A stretch of DNA of 64,000 nucleotides. Origin: Pigoraptor vietnamica. Its lineage: Eukaryota > Opisthokonta > Filasterea. Position numbers and translations under genes: made by a program. Positions 27,322 to 37,148 of the stretch are shown here, piece by piece. The notes under the pieces are model-generated. The model saw only the letters and a list, made by a program, of their open reading frames with translations. It did not search any database and was not told the origin of the DNA. Positions within the stretch are counted from its first letter, which is position 1, and every line of letters begins with the position of its first letter. The DNA is taken from contig CALSCQ010001046.1 of assembly GCA_943704525.1 (NCBI GenBank), positions 30,446 through 94,445 of the forward strand. The letters are read 5' to 3'.

Positions 27322-30300
27322 AGAGAAAACACACGGGCACCGCGCGCCAACGAGAGAGGGCAAAACAACGCACCTGCGCACTTCGCGAATGACCGACGCC
27401 GGCGCCGCCCCAAAGCTCCCGTGGTTGAGGCGCGTGAAGTTGGCCTTGTGATGCCCAAATTCGCGCATTATAAAGCGCATGTGCTTGCCCTCGCGGCGGC
27501 CCACGTGGTGCCGGTACGAGCGCTGGATGGTCCGCTGCGCAACAGGGCGGGAGTGCCATGGCGCGGAAAGACAAGGGAAAGAGGAAAGATGAGCGACTGA
27601 CAGTCGTTCACTTCAGCACACGCTCCACTCCCACAACGAGAGAACGCAAACTGCGCAATTCGCCCATGCAAGAAGCCTCCACGCACTGCGATCCGCACAC
27701 CACACGCACCGCTGCGTCCTCGTTGCGCTGGCGGAGGTCGCTCGCCCGCCGGCGGTCGCGGTAACCCCGGTATGCGCACTGGATGGCCAGCGCCGCCTCT
27801 TCTTCTTCCTCTCGCCTGCGGTGCTGCCTGTACGCCTGCTGGATGACGCGCGCGGCAGCATCCTCGTCGCGGCTGCCATCGCGCTCGTCTTCGTCACTTC
27901 CGGTTTCTGCAGCGAAACACGCGCGGCGGTTAATGGCGGAAAACCCCCCAAAATTAAAAGAAGAAAAGCAAGCGTCAACAGCACGGCCGTTACAGAGGAG
28001 ATAGAAGTCAAGGTAGACGCGGACGAAGAGACGCGCTTCATTCCAGCGCAGCGAGTACAGATGAGACCCACCGTCGGCGTGGCTGCCGTCCAATCCAGGA
28101 GACGAGGGGACACTGAGCGCGGACGCCCCTTGACGCATCGCGCCCACGCGGCGCCGTGCCAAGTGCCCGCGGTAGTGGCGCTGGATCACGAGGGCCGCCG
28201 CACTCCCCTCTGCGCGCATCTTGTCGCGCATCTGACGGTCCATGTAGCCGCGGAAATGCGACTGCGGAAAGCGATTCAGTCAACACAGCGGTGCGGTGGA
28301 AGTGCACGCATGTATGTGGGAGACTGTTGCGTGTGCTTTGTGGCCCTGGGCATGCACGTGCGCGCTTTTTTGTGCGCGCAAGTTCAAGCCCAGTGTGATG
28401 TTCGTGTGAGAGAAACGGAGAGAGCGAGAGCGCGTGCGACACCGACCTGGATGACGGTCGCAGCTTCCACGCGCCGGAGATAATCCTTGATCGCTTCCTG
28501 GCGGACGTCGCGCTCCCGCTTTTGCCGATACGCACGCTGCGACCACACGAAACTGCTCAGTCGACGAGTGCTAACAAGCGCCGCGCACGCATGCGACCAT
28601 GAATGTGTAGAAAGCGTGCGCATGTGCGTCTGTGAGTGAGCCACGATACCTGTATCGTCGCCGCGGCGTCCTCCTCCCGCTGCACGTCGTCCGTCGCGCG
28701 CAATTGCGCGTACTGGCGCTCAATGGCGGCGCTCTCGTCCTCGTCGTCACGCGCCATTCGCAGCCGCTTGCGGTCCGCGTGGCCCCTGCGCGGCGCAGCA
28801 CCCGAGTGAGTGCAGTGCCCAATCGTCTGCGCACGATAGTTCCATGCCTCCAAGACAGCAGCACAACCACGCAACACCCCTCCCAACAACAGAGAAAGCG
28901 ATTTACGCACCGGTAGACGGCCTGGATCTTCGTGACGGCCGCGCGCACGGCGGCGTGCCTCCGCCGTATCTCTGCCTTGATCGGCGAGAGGTTCTTGGCC
29001 TCCGTGTACTCCTCGTGCGCGCGCAGGGCGACCGGCTTGGTCACCAGCATGCCCTCCAGCGCCGCGGGAACGCCCTCTTCCTCGTAGTAATTCGGGCGGC
29101 GAATGATCTTTTTCTCGCCCTCGGACGCCGCGGCGCTCTTCGGCCTCTGCTGCAGAGGACCCCGCGTGGCGACCGACGGCGGCCGACCCGACTTCCCCGC
29201 GGGGCGCGACGACGCAAACAGCTCCTCGTCCGTCCTGCGCTCGCGCGCCGACGCGGCAGAGGGCGGCCGGCGCTGCTGCAGGACGCTCTCTGGGTACCGC
29301 GCGCGACTCGACGTCCACCGCAGCGCCGACCACCTCAAAATCGAGGCCGCCATCGCGGTCCGCCGGAGATCGCGCGCGGTTCGAATGGGCCGAAGCGGGA
29401 CGTCGCGAGTGCGAAGACGCGGGGCGCGTGGGCTCGCTCTCGGCGCGGCCCTCCGTTCGCTGCGTCACCCCCAAAGAACGCACGCACACGCCGTTCAGTC
29501 GCCGGAGACATATGATTAACGAGCCGTGTTCAATCAACGAAAATTCGCTCTTTAAACACCGGGAAAGCGCCGCAGAGAGGGAAGCACAAAGGGCGCGGTC
29601 ACACACACTCTTAAACCACGCTCGCGGGAAATGGGCATCCGCTAGCGCGCAAGGGCAATTAAAAAATACCCACCGCCGATTTCGGGCGCTCCTGCGGATA
29701 GTACTTGGGGTCGCTGCGGAGTGGAAACGGGAAGGCCATCCGGGGCGTCTTCGGCCGCGAGGGCGACGGGGGCGACGTCTGCGCCACAGAGTCGGCGCGC
29801 TGGGGGAAAAGCGTCGTCTTGTACGCCCACGCGTCGTCGTACGTTGGCTCCGGGCTGCGTCGTACGCACGAGATATGGAGACGCGTCGGAACAAGGAAGG
29901 CGAGCATCAGTGTGAGAGTGGCGAAACAAGAACACCGCTTGGCGCGTTATGGCAACGCCAGGTGATCTCAAGAAGGGCGAGAAAGATTTCACTCACAACA
30001 GACGGAAACCAATGAGCCGACACAGAAGCGCAGACGCGGAGACAACGCAACACCCGCTACAACGAGCACAGCCGCCCCTCTCAACACACACGCACACACA
30101 CCTTCGCCGCGGAGGGTCCGTCCGCTTTGCGGGCTTCAACCCGAGCAGCGAACGGCTGTCAATCGAGGCGGTCGACGCGGCCGAAGACGCGCGCACGACA
30201 CCAAGCGCCTCTGCCCTCTCCGCGTCCCTCGCGCGCGATGGAGCGGCACGGGGATCGCCCTGGTAATTCTGCGGGTCGTACGCAGGCGGCGCCGCATGAT

Positions 30301-31351
30301 GCTTCGAGTCGGGTGCCACCGCCGCCGCCGCCGCCGCCGGCCGCGCACCGTCCCCGTCCCTGTCCTTGTGACCACCGGCAGACGGGGGACGAGTGGCCTT
30401 GACCGCAGGCGCGTCCCTCTCCCTCTTCTCTTCGGCGCGCGGCGGCTTGTGAATCACGGTGACCATGGCGGGCTCAGTCGCCGGTTTTGCAACGGCGCGC
30501 GTCTGCGAGGGATCGTCCTCCCGGTGCTGCTTGGCCGACGCCGGCCTCTGCGCCCCCGCGTCCGCGCCCTTGCCGTGCGCCTCCTTCTTCTTGGCCGGCG
30601 TCGCGGGGGGCTTCTCGTGCCCGTTCGCGCGCACAGCGGACCTCTCCTCGCCCTCGCTCGGCACAGCGCGCCGTCCCTTCCCCTCTGACACCTCTGCCGC
30701 CGGAGCGTGAGCAACGGGCGCGCTCTTCTCTTTGGAGGGCGTCACAGGCCCGTGTGTCGCGTCTTTCCGCGCGTCGCCCTTCTCCGGCCGCTTCTCCTTT
30801 TCCGCTCCGTCGGAATTGGGGTTAGGGCGCGCGCGCTCCCGGGGGCGGTCCCTCACCACCGTGACGCCCAGCGGAGACGCCGCCGCGCGATCTGCCTTGG
30901 ACGGTGCTGGCGATGCGTCCTTCTTGTCTACCTTCCCCTCCGACCCCAGCCCCCCCTGCTCCCTCTCCCTCTCGATCCCCCTCTCCGCCCGTTCGTCCTT
31001 GGATGGCTTTGGCGGCTTTGCGCCCCTTGCGACCACCACCGTCTGCTCCGGCGGCGCTTCTTCGTGCTGTTTCGTCGCCTTTGTCACGGTGCGATCCGGC
31101 CGCGTGCCTGGCGACTCGTCCGCCTGCTTCTTGTCTCTCTTCGCGGTTTCGACATGTCCCGTCGGAGTCTCTTTCTTTGGCGTTGCGCGCCCGCTTCCGC
31201 TGCTGCCGCCGCCACTCGCGGGCCGCCGCGCCTTCTTCGCATCCGGCTTCCGCTCTACGACTGCAACCGGGGCAGCAGCTTCGTCGTCACCGCCGTCGAG
31301 GTCCCCGAGGAGAGCGTCTGCCCGTGCGAGCAGCGCATCCATCGCCGCCAT
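25514..31351 (-). CDS. IQ-motif protein fused to a class V (isopenicillin-N-epimerase-like) aminotransferase
   Basis: Exons, minus strand: 31351-30102, 29854-29674, 29459-28911 (with a 46-nt internal intron or frameshift near 29.3 kb), 28785-28650, 28536-28447, 28261-28072, 27906-27710, 27534-27374, 27056-26982, 26854-26755, 26511-26437, 26338-25514. All junctions are GT-AG and the phases agree, giving about 1260 residues. Exon 1 is a disordered Lys/Glu/Pro/Ala region. IQ motifs, which bind calmodulin, follow (TKIQAVYR, ATVIQ, LVIQRHYRGHLARRR, RVIQQAYRQHRRR, LAIQCAYRGYRDRR). Exon 8 carries both an IQ motif (TIQRSYRHHVGRR) and the aminotransferase start (RLNHGSFGA). The PLP domain shows VLVDNATTA, DAAHAVG and SNMHKW with the Schiff-base Lys. 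Two separate genes remain possible if translation starts at ATG 27480. Confidence 0.65.
26577..26690. repeat. (CA)n microsatellite in an intron
   Basis: Lies in the intron between aminotransferase exons 26854-26755 and 26511-26437. Confidence 0.9.
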
Positions 31352-31656
31352 GTTCGCGGTTGATCAAAAGAGGCGCGCGCGACTGTCAAACACTCGGTCG
31401 CACGCGTCACCGGCGGTGCATGCTGTGGGCTCTCGCTGTGTACGACAGGCCGAAACCGAGAGAGAAGTGCGACTTGGTGTGTGCGTGTGTGCGGTATGTA
31501 CCCCCTCTGAACACTGTGCCGTGACTGTGCGGATTGGCGGCAATGGAATTTTTTTTGATGAACCAAATTGTCACGTGATGCGTCCAAGTCCGCACCCCTA
31601 TCCACAGTGACTTTGAAGTGGACGACAGATTTTCGCGCGTGAGGGACAGTCGCCGT

Positions 31657-34600
31657 ATGCATGCCGACAGACCGAGGAGCGCGGGAGCTCGCCTCCCCCC
31701 GCTGAGCGCACCCTCAAACGTGCGGGAGGACTTTCCCGGCGATGACGCCGAGCGCGTGCTTGCGACTGCGCACGCGCAGGATGGCGACGCCCTCGCGAGA
31801 CTCGTCGCACTCGCGCGCGAGCGGCGCTCACATGTCGCCGCGAGCGTCGCTTCGAAGGCGTCGGAGTGTGCCTTGCCACGCGACGCATTCCGCGTGGCTG
31901 TGCGCGACGAACTCGCGCGCATGATTGCGGACATTGACGGATGGGTGTCGTCGTCGCGGCGTGCCGAGCCGGCCGTCGGCAGTGTGCTCGCAACCACCGA
32001 CTCTGTGCTCGCGTGGCTCGTCCGCCTGCCGGACGCCCTTTGCGCCAACGGAGCGTGTCGCGATTCCGTCGGGCTCACATCCGAAGATGTCGAGTGGCTG
32101 TTGCGCAAGGCGGGGGCGACACTGCGCGTGCTGCTCGCGGACGAGGACGGGCAGCGCGCGCACGCCATCCGGCGCGGGGTCGCCCGGGACGAGATGGCGG
32201 GCTTTCTGGAGCGACTCGGCTGCCTTCGCGAGGATGCTGCGCGGCCGCCGGCGCTGTCCCCGTCGAACGACTGGCTCGGTGCGTTTGCGTCGGCGGGCGT
32301 GGCCCCCGGCGCCGTCGCAGACTACCTCCTCGCGCTGTTCGTGTACACGGCAAACTGCGAGTCCCGGTCGACCGTCGACGGGTGGGAGCACAGTCCGGAC
32401 AGCGAGTGGGTGCCCGCGGCGCCTCCGAAGCGCGCCGACGTCCACGGACCGAACCCTTCGCCGTGGGCCGTGATGAACTGGACGCTGCGGGTGGCGCACG
32501 ACGACAGCCAGCCCGCGGACGTGCGCATGCTCGCCGCCGAATCCGCGCGCGAGTACGGACTCCTGCGGGACCGCGTCGACGAGGCGCTGTTCGTGCTGCC
32601 GAAGCAGCGGGACGTCGTCTTTCGCGGCGTGAACGTGCCTGGCCTCGCCTATCGCTACGCGCTGTCGCATCCCGTCGTGTTTGCGCCGTTCACGTCGACG
32701 TCGACCCGGGGCGAGGAGGCGCGCGTGTACGCCGGCAAGGTAGCAGCAGCACCGCATGCGCAGGAAAGATACGGTGGCGACGAAGCATCGGGTCGGCTGC
32801 GAGATGTCGCCGCGGCCGTCGTCGACACGCACGTCGACCGAGCAGCGCGGGCAGGCGACGCAGCAAAGGGGTCACGTGGCGCTGCAGCTAACAGCGCGCT
32901 CAAGGGGACGTTCTTTGTGGTGCGGTCTCACTCGGCGGCGCGGATCGACTTTGTGTCGTTCTTGCCGGCGGAGGCCGAGAAGCTGCTTCCGTCGTTCTCG
33001 CACTTTGCGGTGCTGCAAAAGGCGTCGACGACGGTGTTGCGGATGCTCGAGTGTCCGTACGACATTGTGACGCTGGGGGAGCTGGGGGACGACGGGTGCA
33101 GCGACGCCGAGGCAGTCGACGGGCTCGTCCGCACGGTGCGGCAGGCGCGGTTCGTGTACGAGGGGTACCTCGCGGACGCGTACGTGGAGGGCAGGGTTGC
33201 ACGGCTGCCGCCGCCGTGCCAGGCGACGACGCCGGTCTCTGCGTGCGTCGACAGGTGGCTGGCGGCGGCGGGTGGCGGCGGCGGCGGGCACCACCTGCTC
33301 CTGGTCGGGGTGGGCGGGAGCGGCAAGACGAGCGCGATGCTGGCGACGTACTGCAGGCTGTCGGCGGCGAGCGACGTCGTGCCCGTGTTTGTGCCCCTCC
33401 CGACGGTCAGAGAAGATTTGCGCGCGGAAGGGGCCGTCGACAGGCACCTGGCGGAGGTCCTGATGCTGACGCCGGCGCAGCTCGATCTCCTGACGTCGTC
33501 CCGGAGAGTCGTGCTGCTGCTCGAGTCGCTCGACGAGGTGGCGGTCCGTCCCGATAAGGTCGACGCTGGCGACGTGCGGGCGATGGTGCTCGGGCTGCTC
33601 GCGCGAAATGCCGTCGCGTCCCGCGCGCGCGTCTTGCTGTCGTGCCGAGACGAATTTTTGCGCGCGCACGGCATTCGGCCGCACGAGGTGTTTGGTGGTG
33701 CGGGAACGTGCGTGTACGTGCAGCCGTTTTCGCCGGACGACGTGGCGGTTTTCGTGCGAAAGCAGTGCGCGAGGCTCGGGCTCTCGGCGGATTCCTGCCG
33801 CGCGAGGGAGGAGCTGATTGCCGGCACGCTGTTGGCGTCATCATCCGGCGAAAGCACGACGGGCGATTACTCGCTGCGGAACCCGTGCCTCTTGCACATG
33901 GCGTGCCGCGTCGCCGAGGGACGCATCCGGGGGATCGTTGCGGGGGCAGTGGGGCGGGTGCCGGCGGCGAGCATCTACGAGGCCTTTGTCGCGCAGGAGA
34001 TGGAAGGCGACGAGAGCGGGCTGCGAGGCATGCAGGCGGTCGCGCTGTCGATGCTCGACCGCAACCAGTGGCACGTGACGGTGGGGGATGTGGCGAGGGC
34101 GTTTGCGTCCGTCGGCGTGAGCGCGGCGGCGTTTCGCGCGTCGTACTTGCCGCGCATACCGCGGAGGGTGGAGAGCGACGCGGACGACGGCAGCGTGTTT
34201 GCGTGGTGGCACAAGACGATCGGAGAGTACCTGGCGGCGCGCGCGTTCTGGACGTCGCCCGGCGAGTCGCTCGCGTCGGTTGGGCGGCCCTTTTCGCTCG
34301 ACGCGCCGGCCGTGCTCGCCTTTTTCGGGGACATTGCCGTCGAGCGGCCCGGGCAGCGTCGGGCGGTGTGCGACGGCAGCCTGGTGCCTGCCGTTGCCCT
34401 GTCGCGGGGTGCCTCGGATTCGCGCGCGCTCGCGGCGGCCTCCAACGGACTCGCGCTCGCGTGCGCGTCCAGGCAGGCGCTGCACGCGTACGACCTGGGC
34501 GGGATCGTCGTGGAGCATGCCAACCTTGCGGGCGCCTGGTTCGCGCACGCGGCGCTCGCCGGGGCGACATTTCGGGGGTGCCGGCTGCACCGCGCGAACT

Positions 34601-36732
34601 TTGACTTTGCCGACGTGCGCGGGGCGCGCTTTCCGTCCTCGACGTGCGAGATTGCGCTGCCTCCCCTGGAAGGCCACGACGAGCCCGTGACGTCCGTGTG
34701 CTTCTCTCCGGACGGCGCGCTGATTGCGAGCGGTTCGGAGGACAGGACGGTGCGGCTGTGGGATGCTGCGACGGGAATTGAAGTGAGGGCGCTGCGAGGC
34801 GGCCACTCTGACGCTGTGACGTCGGTGCGCTTTTCTCCGGACGGCGCGCTGGTCGCGAGCGGCTCGGAGGACAGGACGGTGCGGCTGTGGGATGCGGCGA
34901 CGGGAATGGAAGTGAGGACGCTGGGAGGCGGCCACTCGGACCGCGTGAACGACGTTGGCTTTTCTCCGGACGGGGCGCTGGTCGCGAGCGGCTCGCACGA
35001 CGGCACGGTGCGAGTGTGGGACGTGGCGACGGGCGTGTGTGGGGAGGTGCGAACGCTGAGGGGCCACTCGCGCGGGGTGACCTCGGTGTGCTTCTCTCCC
35101 GACGGCGCGCTGATTGCGAGCGCGTCGGGCGACAACTCGGTGCGCCTGTGGAACGCGGCGACGGGATTGCAGGTGCGAACGCTCGAAGGCCACTCTCGGG
35201 CTGCGACCCGCGTGTGCTTTTCTCCCGACGGCACGCTGATCGCAACGGGCTCGGACGACAGAACGGTGCGGCTGTGGGACGCGGCTACGGGATTGGAAGT
35301 GAGGACGCTTGGGGGCAACTCTGTCTTTGTGAGCTGGGTGTGCTTCTCCCCCGACGGTGCGCTGATCGGCGCCGCGTCGGACGACTCGGTGCGGCTGTGG
35401 GATGTTGCGACGGGAAGGCAAGCGGGGACGCTGGGCGGCGGCCACTCGGACACCGTGAGCTGCCTGTGCTTCTCTCCGGACGGCGCGCGGATCGCGAGCG
35501 GCTCGTGGGACAACACGGTGCGGCTGTGGGATGCGGCGACGACGGGCGTGGAGGCGAGGGAACTGGAAGGCCACTGGGACGGCGTGAACGGCGTGTGCTT
35601 TTCTCCGGTCGGCGCGCCCACCGTCGCGAGCGGGTCGTGGGACGGCACCGTGCGGGCGTGGGATGCGGCGACGGGCAAGCAAGTGCGATTGATGGAGGGT
35701 CATTCCGAGGGCGTGAACGCCGTGTGCTTCTCTCCGGACGGCGCGTTGATCGCGAGCGGCTCGCACGACGGCGTGGTATTGGTGTGGGACGCGGCAGCTG
35801 GCGGGCGAAAAGTGCGAGCGCTGGAGGGCCACCGCCGGAATGTGACCTCTGTGTGGTTCTCTCCGGCCGACGGCGCGCTGCGGCTGATTGCGAGCGGGTC
35901 GGACGACTTGACCGTGCGACTGTGGGATGCGGCGACGGGATTGGAAGTGAGGACGCTGACGGGCCACTCGGCCGGCGTGACGAGCGTGCACTTTTCTCCC
36001 GACGGCGCGCTGATCGCGAGCGGCTCGCGGGACAAGACGGTGCGGCTGTGGGATGCTTCGGCAGTGACGGGCGCGGAGCCGAGGAAGCTGGAAGAGGGCC
36101 ACTCTGGCGGCGTGAACGGCGTGTGCTTTTCTCCCGCCGACGGCGCGCTGCTTGCGAGCGGCTCGGACGACGGTGTGGTGTCAGTGTGGGACGTGGCGAC
36201 GGGCAGGCGGGTGCGAACGATGGAGGGTCATTCCGAGGCCGTGACCTCGGTGTGCTTCTCTCCCGACGGCGCGCTGGTGGCGAGCGGGTCGGGTGACAGG
36301 ACGGTGCGGCTGTGGGACGCGGCGACGGGGAAAGAGGTGAGGGTGCTGGAAGGCCACTCTGGCCGCGTGAAGAGCGTGTGCTTTTCTCCCGACGGCGCGC
36401 TGGTCGCGAGCGGCTCGGACGACAGGACGGTGCGACTGTGGGATGCGGCGGGGGCGGGTTGTGTTGTTGAAAAGGCGGCGGGGCCTCTGCCGGACGACGG
36501 TCGTTTGGGCTGTGTAGGGCATGGCAGGTCGCACAAAGATGGTATTGGTATAATTGCGACGACGGGGGAATCAAGTTGTGGCCGGTCACCGCCGGCGCGT
36601 CTCGTGATTGGGAAGCAAGGGGGCCTGTCGGCTTATCGTGCACAGGGCCCTGCTGCGACAGCGTGCGACGCCGCGTCTGTGTCGAGAGGCCTCGATGACT
36701 TCTTTGCGTCCCGGCTGCGTAACGTGACGTAA
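31657..36732 (+). CDS. ADP-ribosyltransferase-NACHT-WD40 STAND protein, 1691 aa
   Basis: The frame opens with GTG at 31618, but ATG 31657 is the first Met. Residues 320-445 carry the R-S-E signature of arginine-type ADP-ribosyltransferases: R323 in FRGV, STS (347-349) in FTSTS, and E439/E441 in PAEAEKLLP; they transfer ADP-ribose from NAD+. A NACHT NTPase follows: Walker A GVGGSGKT (551-558) and Walker B VVLLLESLDE (618-627). After a winged-helix-like region, pentapeptide-like A(N/T)(L/F) repeats lead into 14 WD40 repeats (two possible 7-blade propellers) with very similar DNA. The tail from about 1600 is low-complexity. A 50-residue insert between STS and ExE could be an unspliced intron. 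Architecture fits a signal-activated defence or cell-death switch (inference). Confidence 0.8.
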   Translation: MHADRPRSAGARLPPLSAPSNVREDFPGDDAERVLATAHAQDGDALARLVALARERRSHVAASVASKASECALPRDAFRVAVRDELARMIADIDGWVSSSRRAEPAVGSVLATTDSVLAWLVRLPDALCANGACRDSVGLTSEDVEWLLRKAGATLRVLLADEDGQRAHAIRRGVARDEMAGFLERLGCLREDAARPPALSPSNDWLGAFASAGVAPGAVADYLLALFVYTANCESRSTVDGWEHSPDSEWVPAAPPKRADVHGPNPSPWAVMNWTLRVAHDDSQPADVRMLAAESAREYGLLRDRVDEALFVLPKQRDVVFRGVNVPGLAYRYALSHPVVFAPFTSTSTRGEEARVYAGKVAAAPHAQERYGGDEASGRLRDVAAAVVDTHVDRAARAGDAAKGSRGAAANSALKGTFFVVRSHSAARIDFVSFLPAEAEKLLPSFSHFAVLQKASTTVLRMLECPYDIVTLGELGDDGCSDAEAVDGLVRTVRQARFVYEGYLADAYVEGRVARLPPPCQATTPVSACVDRWLAAAGGGGGGHHLLLVGVGGSGKTSAMLATYCRLSAASDVVPVFVPLPTVREDLRAEGAVDRHLAEVLMLTPAQLDLLTSSRRVVLLLESLDEVAVRPDKVDAGDVRAMVLGLLARNAVASRARVLLSCRDEFLRAHGIRPHEVFGGAGTCVYVQPFSPDDVAVFVRKQCARLGLSADSCRAREELIAGTLLASSSGESTTGDYSLRNPCLLHMACRVAEGRIRGIVAGAVGRVPAASIYEAFVAQEMEGDESGLRGMQAVALSMLDRNQWHVTVGDVARAFASVGVSAAAFRASYLPRIPRRVESDADDGSVFAWWHKTIGEYLAARAFWTSPGESLASVGRPFSLDAPAVLAFFGDIAVERPGQRRAVCDGSLVPAVALSRGASDSRALAAASNGLALACASRQALHAYDLGGIVVEHANLAGAWFAHAALAGATFRGCRLHRANFDFADVRGARFPSSTCEIALPPLEGHDEPVTSVCFSPDGALIASGSEDRTVRLWDAATGIEVRALRGGHSDAVTSVRFSPDGALVASGSEDRTVRLWDAATGMEVRTLGGGHSDRVNDVGFSPDGALVASGSHDGTVRVWDVATGVCGEVRTLRGHSRGVTSVCFSPDGALIASASGDNSVRLWNAATGLQVRTLEGHSRAATRVCFSPDGTLIATGSDDRTVRLWDAATGLEVRTLGGNSVFVSWVCFSPDGALIGAASDDSVRLWDVATGRQAGTLGGGHSDTVSCLCFSPDGARIASGSWDNTVRLWDAATTGVEARELEGHWDGVNGVCFSPVGAPTVASGSWDGTVRAWDAATGKQVRLMEGHSEGVNAVCFSPDGALIASGSHDGVVLVWDAAAGGRKVRALEGHRRNVTSVWFSPADGALRLIASGSDDLTVRLWDAATGLEVRTLTGHSAGVTSVHFSPDGALIASGSRDKTVRLWDASAVTGAEPRKLEEGHSGGVNGVCFSPADGALLASGSDDGVVSVWDVATGRRVRTMEGHSEAVTSVCFSPDGALVASGSGDRTVRLWDAATGKEVRVLEGHSGRVKSVCFSPDGALVASGSDDRTVRLWDAAGAGCVVEKAAGPLPDDGRLGCVGHGRSHKDGIGIIATTGESSCGRSPPARLVIGKQGGLSAYRAQGPAATACDAASVSRGLDDFFASRLRNVT

Positions 36733-37148
36733 CAAAGATGTAACAAAACACAAAATACCTAAAATGGGCAGGCAGAGGCGTTTATCCTTTTCTGAGCAGT
36801 TATCGGTGAAAACAACCATATTAGGGAGAAATGGAACTCGTGACCCCGCGATTCGTGATTTGATTGGACGACGATCTAACCCCAACCATGCCCTTGAGCG
36901 TTGGGGAAATTTTTATTTCGAGGTTCCATGTATGAAAAATGTATGAAATCTTCATTATTACGCAGTTGGCATGTGGGTGTTCGACACACGGCCTCTCCGA
37001 CGGCTCTCACACTTTCGCCCCTTTCCCGCTGCTTCTCTCTCGCGCACGCTGCCTTTCGCCCGCACAAAGCGAAAATCACCCCTGCGATTCGATTCTCTTT
37101 ACCACATTCTCTCTCCCTGTTGCTTGCAGAGTTGCGTGTGATCCGAAG
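36733..37148. other. Upstream region of the cathepsin B gene
   Basis: 416 bp with no gene. The last 130 bp are pyrimidine-rich with TCTCTC and CTTTCGC tracts. No repeat-family copy or A-rich box. Confidence 0.4.

Noticed and set aside
30732-31610. 292-codon plus frame opposite the IQ-gene first exon
   Set aside because: Antisense of a biased Lys/Glu/Pro/Ala exon, no motif.
33407-36751. Minus-strand frames of 490-750 codons opposite the WD40 gene
   Set aside because: Antisense of repeated WD40 codons; His/Arg/Pro-rich products without domains.
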